DNA from: CAIMUX01 sp964473865
GTDB taxonomy: Bacteria; Eisenbacteria; RBG-16-71-46; CAIMUX01
Length of the DNA: 64,000 bases
Reading direction: 5' to 3'
NCBI GenBank assembly: GCA_964473865.1
Contig: CAYYQN010000001.1
Location: 124,001-188,000, forward strand
In this document: one piece after another, positions 34,076 through 41,647 of the stretch
Numbering within the stretch: position 1 is the stretch's first letter
Layout: every line of letters starts with the position of its first letter
Position numbers and translations under genes: made by a program
Notes under the pieces: model-generated
The model's input: the letters and a program-made list of their open reading frames with translations, nothing else
Told to the model about the DNA's origin: nothing
Databases searched by the model: none

Positions 34076-36259
34076 TCAACCGCCGCGTCGGCGTCTGTTT
34101 CCGCGCATCCGCTGCCGGGGCGCCGGCTTCGTCCAACGTCCCAGCCAGTCGAGGATCCGCTCCAGCCGGTCGATGCGACGATCCGGCCGACCGTTGCGGC
34201 TCATTCCGTGCGGCTCGCTCGGATAGCGAACGAACTCCACCGGTACACCCTTTGCCTTGAGCGCGGTCCAGAGCTGCTCCGCCTGCTCGATCGGGCACCG
34301 ATGGTCGTCCTCCTGGTGCTCAATCAGGGTCGGAGTGCGCATCTTTTCGAGGTAGGAGAGTGGCGACATGCGGAGGTAGCGGTCCGGGTGCTCCCAGGGT
34401 CCGTGCGCCTGGAACTCTTTCGGCCAGAGCCAACCGAAGTCGCTGGTCCCAAGAAAGCTCATGAAGTTGGAGATCGACCGCGACGTGACGGCGCAGGCGA
34501 ACCGATTCGTGTGCCCGATGATCCAGTTGGTCATGTAGCCGCCATACGAACCGCCCGCCACCGCCATCCGCCGCCGGTCCACGTGCGGCGCCCGGCGTAG
34601 CGCCACATCCGTGAAGTCCATCAGATCGACATAGTCGATCGTGCCCCACTTTCCCACGATGGCGTTGAGGTGCTTTTGCGAGTAGCCGGTTCCGCCGCGC
34701 GGGTTGCAGTAGAACACGGTGAACCCGCGGGCGGCCAGAACTTGGAACTCGTGAAAGAAGGCGTGACCGTATTGCGTGGCCGGTCCTCCATGGATGTACA
34801 GAACCGCGGGCCCTTTCCGCGTTCGCGGCAGCCGTCGCGGAACCAGAACCCAGCCCTGTAGCGGGTGGTGTTTCTTCCCGGTAAACCGGACTTCCTCGGG
34901 CAAGGCCACCTCGCGCTTCGCCAGCCATTCGGCGTTCAGGGCGCTGCGGACCAGGCCATCGGCCGGGAGATCGACGCCCCGGACCGGGGCGCCCGGGGTC
35001 CCCGGTATTCCCGAACCTCGCCCACTCCTTCGGCCAGGAGCCGGGCGGGCCATCCGGCGCAGAACCCGGTCCCGGTCCGTCGGCGGCAGAGGGAAGCTTC
35101 GGATCTCACCGGGGTTCTCCAGGCCGTTCCACGTCGTGTGGATCACTCCCCGCTCGAAATCGATGGCGAACGCCAAGGCCTGCCCGCGGGCCTGCACCAC
35201 CGGCGTAGGTCTGCGCTCGCGCAGTCCGACACGCCAGATCTCGCCGTTGCCCGCATTGCTGACGAGAAAGTAGAGATCCCGCGAGTCCGGGCTCCATGCC
35301 GCCGGCCAGCCGCCGGAACTCCCCGTGTCGGAGATCGTCGAGTTCCCGACCGCGCGGTCGAGCCGCTCGGTCAGGCAGACCGGACGCCCCCCGGCCGCGG
35401 GCACCGCCCACAACTTCGGATGCCTCAGGCTCCACGGTTCGTTGGCGTTCCTCTTGCCGACGAACGCGACCCATCGACCATCCGGACTGATCGAGGGCCC
35501 ACCTGCCGGTCCGGCAAAGGTTCGGATCCGTTCGATCGTGCCCCCTCGTACCGGGACGCGCCAGATGTCCTCGCGGTCGGCGTTCTGGTCGGGATCAGGC
35601 ACGCGGTTACTGACAAAGTAGATCCACTTGCCGTCCGGGGAATAGCAGGGCTCGCCCTCGCTGAACTCGTCCCCGCTGGTCAGCGGTCGGAGCTTGCCCG
35701 TCGCCGCATCGATGAGCACGAGGTGTGTCCGTGCCTGGGGTAGAAACCCGCTGCCATCGAGCTTGTATGAGAGCCGCCGCACCACGCGTACGAGCGGAGC
35801 CTCCGTGCCCGGCTCGCCATGCTTCTTCCGTTCCTCGCGGGCCTTGGCCTCAGGGTCTCTCGGCGTGAACGTGGCAACCAGTCGCCGCCCGTCCGGACTC
35901 CACGCGAATTCACCGATGTTGCCGTCGGTCCTCGTCAGCTGCCTGGCCTCGCCTCCGTCCGCGGATATGGTCCAGAGTTCCGTGCGCTCGCTCCGTGCAG
36001 AGAGGAAAGCGATCGTTGTGCCGTCCGGCGACCAACGCGGCGAGCGGTCGGAGTGCTTGCCCCGTGTGAACTGCATGCAGCGCGACGCACCGGAAACACC
36101 CACTGCCGCCACCCAGACGTGGGACAGATTCTTCAACTGCTCTCGATCGGCTCGAGTCACCGCGGTCGCCAGCCGATCACCACCCGGCGAAAGCTGGCAA
36201 TCGAGCGGAACGCGGATCTCGTAGATGTCCTCCGGTCGGATCGGGGTCCGGCGTGGCAT
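34076..36259 (-). CDS. S9 prolyl-oligopeptidase-family peptidase (acylaminoacyl-peptidase type)
   Basis: A 727-residue protein. The N-terminal part (to ~450) is a beta-propeller of WSPDG-type repeats (RWSPDGTTIAFLS, AWSPDGRRLV, YSPDGKWIYFVS, SPDGRWVAFVG). The C-terminal alpha/beta-hydrolase has the nucleophile in GGSYGGYMT (Ser near 571), the Asp in HQEDDHRCP and the His in EPHGMSR, so the triad is complete. No signal peptide, so it is cytoplasmic. An internal Arg/Pro-rich stretch (about 403-425) is unlike the family. A strong hairpin traps its ribosome site (see 36266-36295). It hydrolyses short peptides, probably in turnover or scavenging. Confidence 0.93.
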   Translation of the reverse strand: MPRRTPIRPEDIYEIRVPLDCQLSPGGDRLATAVTRADREQLKNLSHVWVAAVGVSGASRCMQFTRGKHSDRSPRWSPDGTTIAFLSARSERTELWTISADGGEARQLTRTDGNIGEFAWSPDGRRLVATFTPRDPEAKAREERKKHGEPGTEAPLVRVVRRLSYKLDGSGFLPQARTHLVLIDAATGKLRPLTSGDEFSEGEPCYSPDGKWIYFVSNRVPDPDQNADREDIWRVPVRGGTIERIRTFAGPAGGPSISPDGRWVAFVGKRNANEPWSLRHPKLWAVPAAGGRPVCLTERLDRAVGNSTISDTGSSGGWPAAWSPDSRDLYFLVSNAGNGEIWRVGLRERRPTPVVQARGQALAFAIDFERGVIHTTWNGLENPGEIRSFPLPPTDRDRVLRRMARPAPGRRSGRGSGIPGTPGAPVRGVDLPADGLVRSALNAEWLAKREVALPEEVRFTGKKHHPLQGWVLVPRRLPRTRKGPAVLYIHGGPATQYGHAFFHEFQVLAARGFTVFYCNPRGGTGYSQKHLNAIVGKWGTIDYVDLMDFTDVALRRAPHVDRRRMAVAGGSYGGYMTNWIIGHTNRFACAVTSRSISNFMSFLGTSDFGWLWPKEFQAHGPWEHPDRYLRMSPLSYLEKMRTPTLIEHQEDDHRCPIEQAEQLWTALKAKGVPVEFVRYPSEPHGMSRNGRPDRRIDRLERILDWLGRWTKPAPRQRMRGNRRRRGG

Positions 36260-36265
36260 AAAAGC

Positions 36266-36295
36266 ATCCTCCCTCGGCCGCAGCCGAAGGAGGAT
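36266..36295 (-). promoter_or_regulatory. Hairpin sequestering the S9 peptidase ribosome-binding site (or a terminator)
   Basis: On the minus strand a 13-base stem with one mismatch (ATCCTCCTTCGGC / GCCGAGGGAGGAT, loop TGCG) ends seven bases before the ATG. The 3' arm contains the ribosome site GGGAGG, paired with the upstream CCTCC. Followed by GCTTTT, it could also work as an intrinsic terminator for the upstream lipoprotein gene. Confidence 0.6.
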
Positions 36296-36343
36296 ACCCG
36301 GTGGGTCGGAGAGGCACGAAGGGAAAAGCCTACCGGTTGCCGG

Positions 36344-36958
36344 TTACCAGCCGGACCTCCCGGTACGATAGGTGGAGAAGTGCTGCAACTTGGCGACCAC
36401 GCGGTGTCCCAGCGGATCGTAAGCACCCAGCATGTCGACCCAGGCGTCGGTGTCGGGGTCGTACCAGTAGATCGTGGTGCCCTGCGCGTCGCCGGTGGTG
36501 TTCAGCAGCGAGATGCTGAGCTGAACTGGTGTCTGGAACTGCAACCCCTCAGGAAAGAGGTGGCACTCGACGTAGCCGCCGGCATCCTGCACCTCGAGCG
36601 AAATCGACCGCGTGCCCGGGAATGCCCCGGGCGGGAAGACCAAGGCGATGCGGCCGGCCGCCACGACGCCGCCCGCCCGGCCATTGATGGTGGCGGCCGA
36701 CGGAAGGGTCGTCCCGGCCGGGTTCATAGCCGTGGTTCCGCCGGAGATGGTCACTTCCCGATCCGGGCCTTTGGCTGCCTGGGCGAGCGGGCCCACCCCA
36801 CTCGAGGCCAGGTCCTTCACCCAAACGACCTCTTCGGACGACAGGACCGGCGAACCGGGGGCCGCCCCCCGATCGGTGCCGCATCCTCCTGTCACCAGCA
36901 GGATGGACACAACCGCCAGGGCGAGACATCCGTGGATGGTGGGCGACCGTCGGTGCAC
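36344..36958 (-). CDS. ZU5-like lipoprotein
   Basis: A 204-residue lipoprotein from the GTG at 36958, with AAGGAGG eight bases upstream (better than any upstream ATG). The signal ends LVTGGC (Cys26). The mature protein holds a ZU5-like beta domain: GGVVAAGRIALVFPPGAFPG followed by SISLEV. It ends with YDPDTDAWVDMLGAYD and KLQHFSTYRTG, a pattern common after ZU5 domains in secreted bacterial proteins. It is probably envelope-anchored with a binding or structural role. It is upstream of the S9 peptidase gene on the same strand, separated by the hairpin. Confidence 0.75.
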   Translation of the reverse strand: MHRRSPTIHGCLALAVVSILLVTGGCGTDRGAAPGSPVLSSEEVVWVKDLASSGVGPLAQAAKGPDREVTISGGTTAMNPAGTTLPSAATINGRAGGVVAAGRIALVFPPGAFPGTRSISLEVQDAGGYVECHLFPEGLQFQTPVQLSISLLNTTGDAQGTTIYWYDPDTDAWVDMLGAYDPLGHRVVAKLQHFSTYRTGRSGW

Positions 36959-37308
36959 GAAGAGCCTCCTTGGTTGAGGACAAGGACCGGTTGGGATCGG
37001 CTGCGCAACAGGTGTGCCACGGCGCGCGACTTCGAGATCGCTGTGCCTTAGGGACCTCCGTTGACGCCGTCCGGATCCGCTCTGGGCCGGGATCCGGCCG
37101 CTCGTCGGCGCCCCTGCCGGCAGGTCCCTGCGCGACAAGCGGTTCGTCATGGTGGCGGAAGTCAGCCCGGGTGCGCTTGTTGCCGCCGGCGAAATCTCGG
37201 ATCCTCGGACATCGGGTGGGGTATCCTGAAGCCCAATGGCCGTCGCCGCGATCCTGCGTTCTCGCCAGCCGGCCTGCCGACCGCTGCGTTCGAGGAGGAA
37301 CCGTACCA

Positions 37309-38055
37309 ATGTCCTCGCGATGGCTAGCCGTGATCATCGCTCTTGGCCTTGCGACTCTGGCCTCTGCGGCAGATGCCGCGATCCGGCCGTTTGTTCTCGC
37401 AGGAGCGACGGCCATCCGCACCGAGAAGACCGACCTGGACGAGATGCTCGACGAATACACGATCCAGGAGGACAGCAAGGGCTGGGAAGTGGGAGGGGGT
37501 CTGCGTCTGGTTTCTGCGACCGGCGAGTCCGGCGGTGCGGATCACGGCGGTGTGCCCAGCTGGGGAGAGAGAGCAATCGAGATGCGTCTGCGCCTGACAG
37601 TCAACGGAGGGAGCCTTCCGGACGTCAACTTCAGCGGCCAGCGGTCCTCGGGCTTTTCCTATCCTCCGCGAAGTTTCTCGGTGACCTCCCGCGAGACGTT
37701 CGACTACATCTCATGGGCCCTCGGCGGTTTCTTCTCGGCGCGAGTCTACCGCGGGGCCGGTTTCTACCTTGGGCCGGTGGTGCAGAGCGTGAGCTACGAG
37801 GCTGACCGATCCTGGACCGGGCCGACCGACTGCACACAGTGCGGACCGGGAGGCGACAAGGCCACGGACCGGTACGGCGCGTTTGAGGCGGGTCTCCACT
37901 ATACGTTGCGCCGGCTTCCGTTGCGGTTGGAGGGTTGGTGGATCCCGAAGAGAGTCAATCTATCGACCACCCACATCGTTCGATCGGACAACTATCAGGC
38001 GAATTTCGCAGCGTTCAAGGAGTCGATGGGGGGACGCGTCTCCTGGGAGTTCTGA
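37309..38055 (+). CDS. Outer-membrane beta-barrel-like protein of unknown function
   Basis: A 248-residue protein from the ATG at 37309 (GAGGAGG ten bases upstream). The signal peptide is MSSRWLAVIIALGLATLASA. The mature protein shows alternating amphipathic strands (GGGLRLVSATG, MRLRLTVNGGS, ISWALGGFFSARVYRG, GAFEAGLHYTLRRLPLRLEGWW) and ends in an aromatic residue (GRVSWEF), as in outer-membrane barrels of OmpW/OmpA size. Two Cys in DCTQCGPG could form a disulfide or bind metal. The upstream open frame on this strand is noise over the lipoprotein gene. Confidence 0.65.
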   Translation: MSSRWLAVIIALGLATLASAADAAIRPFVLAGATAIRTEKTDLDEMLDEYTIQEDSKGWEVGGGLRLVSATGESGGADHGGVPSWGERAIEMRLRLTVNGGSLPDVNFSGQRSSGFSYPPRSFSVTSRETFDYISWALGGFFSARVYRGAGFYLGPVVQSVSYEADRSWTGPTDCTQCGPGGDKATDRYGAFEAGLHYTLRRLPLRLEGWWIPKRVNLSTTHIVRSDNYQANFAAFKESMGGRVSWEF

Positions 38056-38114
38056 GGGGAATCCGTGCGGGACCGTTTCTCCGGCACGGGGCTCTCAGCC
38101 CGGACAGGACCGAT

Positions 38115-38735
38115 CTATCTCACCCGGAAAACACCCTCGCCAGATCTCGCCAGCACGCGGCCCTTCTCGTCCTGCGCCTCGACCTTCCAGCGATACTCCC
38201 CGCGGACTAGCGCCGGCAGCACCTCGTCGGGCGGGATCCACTCGGTGCCATCCACCGGCAGGGAATCCACCACGATCCGCCCGGTAATCGAGGAGACGCT
38301 GAGTCGATAGCTCGTTGCACCGGGGACCTCGCCCCAGGTGAGGTCGAGGGCGCCGGCTCGGGCCGGCTCGGCAGGCCCCAGGGCGTCCAGGAAGGGAATC
38401 GTCTCCATCGGGCCCGAGAGTCTGGCCTTCGCATGGTGAACGTAGTTCCGGGCCACGGCGAGGAAGACGAGAGATCCAAGGAGGAGCACCCAGAGCCACC
38501 AGGCAATCCCGCCGGGGTGGGATGCCGACGCGGCCCCGGAACGATCCGAAGCCTGAAGAGCGGGTCGCAGGTGCGCGCCGCCGGCTCGCCATTCTCCGGC
38601 GCGATCCCCCGGCGGCGGCGCTGCCAGCGGAGCGCCAGAGGGCGTACCCGCACCTGGGCGGAATCCTGCGCCATCCGGTCTCCCCGACCCCTGGTCCGTT
38701 TCCTGCCTTGCGGCCATTTCCCGGCGTGCGGCCAT
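38115..38735 (-). CDS. Single-pass membrane protein with periplasmic Fn3-like domain
   Basis: A 206-residue protein from the ATG at 38735; GGAGGG eight bases upstream fixes this start. The N-terminal ~75 residues are low-complexity and cytoplasmic. A membrane helix lies at about 77-97 (WWLWVLLLGSLVFLAVA). The C-terminal domain (LDLTWGEVPGATSYRLSVSS...GEYRWKVEAQDEKGR) is a fibronectin-III-like fold. The layout parallels the 27247-28737 protein. It may be the membrane half of an anti-sigma-type sensor, but no cytoplasmic zinc-finger domain is seen. It is divergent from the SelW gene. Confidence 0.65.
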   Translation of the reverse strand: MAARREMAARQETDQGSGRPDGAGFRPGAGTPSGAPLAAPPPGDRAGEWRAGGAHLRPALQASDRSGAASASHPGGIAWWLWVLLLGSLVFLAVARNYVHHAKARLSGPMETIPFLDALGPAEPARAGALDLTWGEVPGATSYRLSVSSITGRIVVDSLPVDGTEWIPPDEVLPALVRGEYRWKVEAQDEKGRVLARSGEGVFRVR

Positions 38736-38907
38736 GCGTCGGACCCTCCTTCGTCCTTGGTATCGACCGCCGACTGCCGGAGCTTCAGTGCCTCGAGCGC
38801 CCGAACGAACCCCCTTTGCGCAGAATCCGCTCGCTGCCGGCGGATCACGGCGATACCCTCGGGACACAGGCGCCATCAGGCGTATCGCACCAGGAGGAGT
38901 GCCCATC

Positions 38908-39141
38908 ATGAAGCTTCGAATCGAATACTGTGGCGAATGAGACTACCGGCCAAGGGCCGCCAGTCTGGCGGACGGGGCAGGCAAGCGGTTTGGAGTCGAG
39001 CCCGAGCTGATCGAAGGAACCGGCGGTGTTTTCAAGGTCTGGCTCGACGGCACGCTGATCTGGGACAAGAAGTCGATGGGCGGATTCCCCGAGGAGCAGG
39101 TGATCTTCGACCGGATCTCCACCCGGGGAAACCCGACCTGA
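38908..39141 (+). CDS. SelW-like selenoprotein (Rdx family) with in-frame UGA
   Basis: A 77-residue protein if the UGA at 38938-38940 is read as selenocysteine. AGGAGG lies ten to eleven bases before the ATG. Codon 11 is UGA in the motif Y-C-G-E-U-D-Y, the CxxU redox motif of the SelT/SelW/SelH (Rdx) thioredoxin-like family. The sequence then continues in frame with family features: RPRAASLAD, PELIEGTGGVFKVWLDG, LIWDKKSMGGFPEEQVI, ending at UGA 39139. A hairpin starts 16 bases after the UGA (38957). The protein is a probable thiol-redox factor. The alternative, a 10-codon pseudogene, is unlikely because homology runs through the stop. Selenocysteine machinery is not in this window. Confidence 0.85.
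38957..38971 (+). promoter_or_regulatory. Bacterial SECIS-like hairpin
   Basis: CCGCCA-GUC-UGGCGG, a perfect 6-bp stem (or CCGCC/GGCGG with apical loop AGUCU), starts 16 bases after the in-frame UGA. The GU in the apical loop is the feature SelB recognises in E. coli fdhF (loop AGGUCU). Position and loop agree with the known bacterial SECIS rule. Confidence 0.7.
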
Positions 39142-39310
39142 CGCGCTCGGGCGCACGAAGCGGAGAGCGGGCCGGCCGTGAGGAGCGGCCGCGCGCCCCG
39201 TTCCTGTCCGCGACCAAGCTTCGGCAGAGGGCGGGCGCCGGCGCGTGCCGGCGGGTGAGACAGATGAAACCGATGAAGATGACCGGCAGACGATCGGTCA
39301 AGGGTCTGCG

Positions 39311-40162
39311 ATGAGCCTATTGGATGGCTCCAGCGTCCTGGTCGGAATGGTGCACCTCGCGCCATTACCTGGAAGCCCGCGGTACTCCGGCCGGATGGAG
39401 CCGGTGCACCAGAGGGCGCGGCGGGATGCCGGCGCGCTGGTCGAGGCGGGCTTCGATGTTCTTCTCGTTGAGAACTACGGCGACCTGCCCTTCTATCCGG
39501 ACGACGTACCCGCCTGCACGACGGCGGCAATGACGGCCGTCTTGGAGGGTCTCCGGCGGGACCTGCCGCTGATCCCGTTGGGAGTCAATGTTCTTCGCAA
39601 CGACGCCCGGGCCGCCCTGGCCATCGCCGCCGCGGTCGGCGCCGCCTTCATCCGTGTGAACGTGCACTGTGGCGCCGCGCTTACCGACCAGGGAATCCTG
39701 CAAGGTCGGGCCCAGGAGACCCTGCGGCTTCGCGCGTCGATCGCTCCCAAGACCGCCATCCTTGCCGATGTGGCCGTCAAGCACAGCCGCGCCCTGGCCC
39801 CGGGGTCGATCACCGACGAGGTGCTGGACCTGGTGGAGCGTGGCCTGGTCGACGGAGTGCTGGTGACCGGGGCTCGCACCGGGGCGGCCGCCTCCCTCGA
39901 GACGATTCACGAAGTCGTGAAGGCAGCCGGGAAGGTGCCGGTGTGGGCGGCAAGCGGTGTCACGGCGGGCAATGCCATCGAACACCTCCGGGCCGGGGCC
40001 CGGGGCCTGATTGTCGGAACCTCCATCAAGCGCGGCGGGCGTTCCGACGCCGAGGTGGATGACGCGCGCGCCCGCGAGTTCGCCCGACGTGTTCGAGGTC
40101 TTCCCCGTGAGAAGGACGCGGCGGGCCGCCTGGCGCGGACGCGCACCCGAGGCAAGCCATGA
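39311..40162 (+). CDS. btpA: BtpA/SgcQ-family TIM-barrel protein
   Basis: A 283-residue protein from the ATG at 39311. Family blocks are VGMVHLAPLPGSPRY near the start, then AGFDVLLVENYGDLPF, IPLGVNVLRNDARAAL, AAFIRVNVHCGA, AILADVAVKHSRALA, VLVTGARTGA and VWAASGVTAGNA. BtpA was named for photosystem I assembly in cyanobacteria, but homologues in non-phototrophs such as SgcQ are probably sugar-metabolism or nucleoside-related enzymes of unknown reaction. Its stop overlaps the start of the ImmA/IrrE-like gene (ATGA), so they are co-translated. Confidence 0.88.
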   Translation: MSLLDGSSVLVGMVHLAPLPGSPRYSGRMEPVHQRARRDAGALVEAGFDVLLVENYGDLPFYPDDVPACTTAAMTAVLEGLRRDLPLIPLGVNVLRNDARAALAIAAAVGAAFIRVNVHCGAALTDQGILQGRAQETLRLRASIAPKTAILADVAVKHSRALAPGSITDEVLDLVERGLVDGVLVTGARTGAAASLETIHEVVKAAGKVPVWAASGVTAGNAIEHLRAGARGLIVGTSIKRGGRSDAEVDDARAREFARRVRGLPREKDAAGRLARTRTRGKP

Positions 40163-41280
40163 AACCCGATGTCGCGCACCATCCACAGTACCCGTTCCGC
40201 ACCGAACTGCTGCGCACGCTGCCGGACCGCGCACTCTCCTTCGTGGATGGCCCGGAACCAGGTTCTTCGGAGCACGCGCTGCTCGGCGAATTCCTCGGCC
40301 TGATTCACGCCTATGCGTTCCTGGAACGTCTGGTACAGGGCACGGTGCTCTGCGAGCTGCCGGTGCACGTCGATCGTATCCTGACCGGATTCCTCGACCC
40401 TGAGGACGAGGGGGAGCGACTCGCAACCCAGGAAGCTGCGCTGCTGGACTGGACTCCCGAGTCCGCCGATAGTCTCGTCGATGCGCTGGACGAGCTCGGC
40501 GTGAAGGTGCTCTGCCGCGATGACCCGACCGACGGAGAGGCCCCCCCGGGGCCGCGCCTCGGCGCCTTCGCCTTCGAAGGAGATGCGGGCCCAGCCATTC
40601 TCGTTGGAGCCTCCCCGCACACTCCCGAGGCTGCGTTTATCGCCGCCCACGGACTTGCACACCTGGTTGCCGATGTCGATCCGTACCTTCCCCGGATGTG
40701 CCGTTGGGATTCGGAGTGTTTTGCCAACCTCTCGGATCGCCCGGAGGAAGTCCGCGCGGACAGGTTTGCGCGCGCGCTACTCATGCCTCGGGACGCATTC
40801 CTCGAAGCCATACGGGAGCTCGGCGCGAATCCCGCGGATGACGCCGATCCCAGGCCGGAACAGCTGGCCGCTCTCTTCGGGGTGCCCTACTCGTTGGTCA
40901 TCCAACGTCTGGCCGATCTGGAACTCCCTCCGCCCGGACCCTCGTCCCCGCCTTGCGGGCCGGCCACCGGAGGCTCCACCGGGGCGGTTCCCCCGGGAAG
41001 AGCGGCATCGTCCGCGCCCGATCGCGGGAGCGCGGCAGCTTCGGCCGAAGCCTCGCTGCGCCCCGATGAGGAAGAGCCCGCAGATGAGCCGGTCGATGAG
41101 CCGGTCGGCTCTCTGACGCTTCCGGAGAGATTCGTCAACCTCTCGTTGGCTGCCTACGCCGGACGTGTGCTCGACCTCGAGGGGCTGTCCCGGTTTCTGC
41201 GTATCAGTCCCCCGGGAGCCCAGCGGATGGCGGACCTCGCAGGCATCACGCCGGAACCCGAAGAGGACGAGACTCCCTGA
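40159..41280 (+). CDS. ImmA/IrrE-like protein with a degenerate metal-protease motif
   Basis: A 373-residue protein. The central region matches ImmA/IrrE (DUF955) peptidases: AAFIAAHGLAHLVADVD in place of LAHELGHLLL, then EVRADRFARALLMPRDAF in place of EADRFAAELLMP. The motif is H164-G-L-A-H168, so the catalytic Glu of HExxH is replaced by Gly and the protein is probably not an active protease. ImmA/IrrE proteins normally cleave repressors. A low-complexity linker (about 255-310) joins a C-terminal helical domain (LSRFLRISPPGAQRMADLAG). The N-terminal ~110 residues are unrecognised. It is coupled to BtpA; a regulatory, non-proteolytic role is inferred. Confidence 0.7.
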   Translation: MKPDVAHHPQYPFRTELLRTLPDRALSFVDGPEPGSSEHALLGEFLGLIHAYAFLERLVQGTVLCELPVHVDRILTGFLDPEDEGERLATQEAALLDWTPESADSLVDALDELGVKVLCRDDPTDGEAPPGPRLGAFAFEGDAGPAILVGASPHTPEAAFIAAHGLAHLVADVDPYLPRMCRWDSECFANLSDRPEEVRADRFARALLMPRDAFLEAIRELGANPADDADPRPEQLAALFGVPYSLVIQRLADLELPPPGPSSPPCGPATGGSTGAVPPGRAASSAPDRGSAAASAEASLRPDEEEPADEPVDEPVGSLTLPERFVNLSLAAYAGRVLDLEGLSRFLRISPPGAQRMADLAGITPEPEEDETP

Positions 41281-41647
41281 AACCTCCGCGTCGGCATCAA
41301 ACGCGGCCGGAGACTGAATCGCTGCAACACAGCCGATCGTTCGCCGAATCCACTACGGCGTCGCGCGATCGCGCACAAACCGACGTCCCCGGTCCGCGGC
41401 CTGGTCGGGCGGCCGGCCGAGCGCAGAGCGCATTCGCGTCGTGCGGGCGTCGCTCCGCTCCAGACGCTCGGGACCCGGAATCCACTTGGCGCCACCCGGT
41501 CTACGGGGATATTCTCTACTATCTTTCGCGCCCGCGACCGGTGAACGCCGACCGGGGCGAGAATCGAGGAAAGTCAACCGTCTTCGGTGCCGGGCCCAGC
41601 CCGGGTCCCGAGGGCGTGGCTTGACCGCGATTTCCAGGAGGGTAGGG
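41281..41647 (+). promoter_or_regulatory. Leader region before korA
   Basis: 367 bases between the ImmA/IrrE-like gene and korA, with no gene seen. It should hold the korAB promoter. A purine-rich CAGGAGGGTAGGG immediately before the korA ATG is the ribosome site. No terminator with a U-run is visible. Confidence 0.35.

Noticed and set aside
38207..38848. Alternative minus-strand frame over the membrane-Fn3 gene
   Set aside because: Weak start and no domain; the overlapping frame has a good ribosome site, a membrane helix and an Fn3-like fold.
38908..38940. SelW gene read as a 10-codon fragment or pseudogene because of the in-frame stop
   Set aside because: Family homology runs in the same frame straight through the UGA, and a SECIS-like hairpin follows at the right distance.
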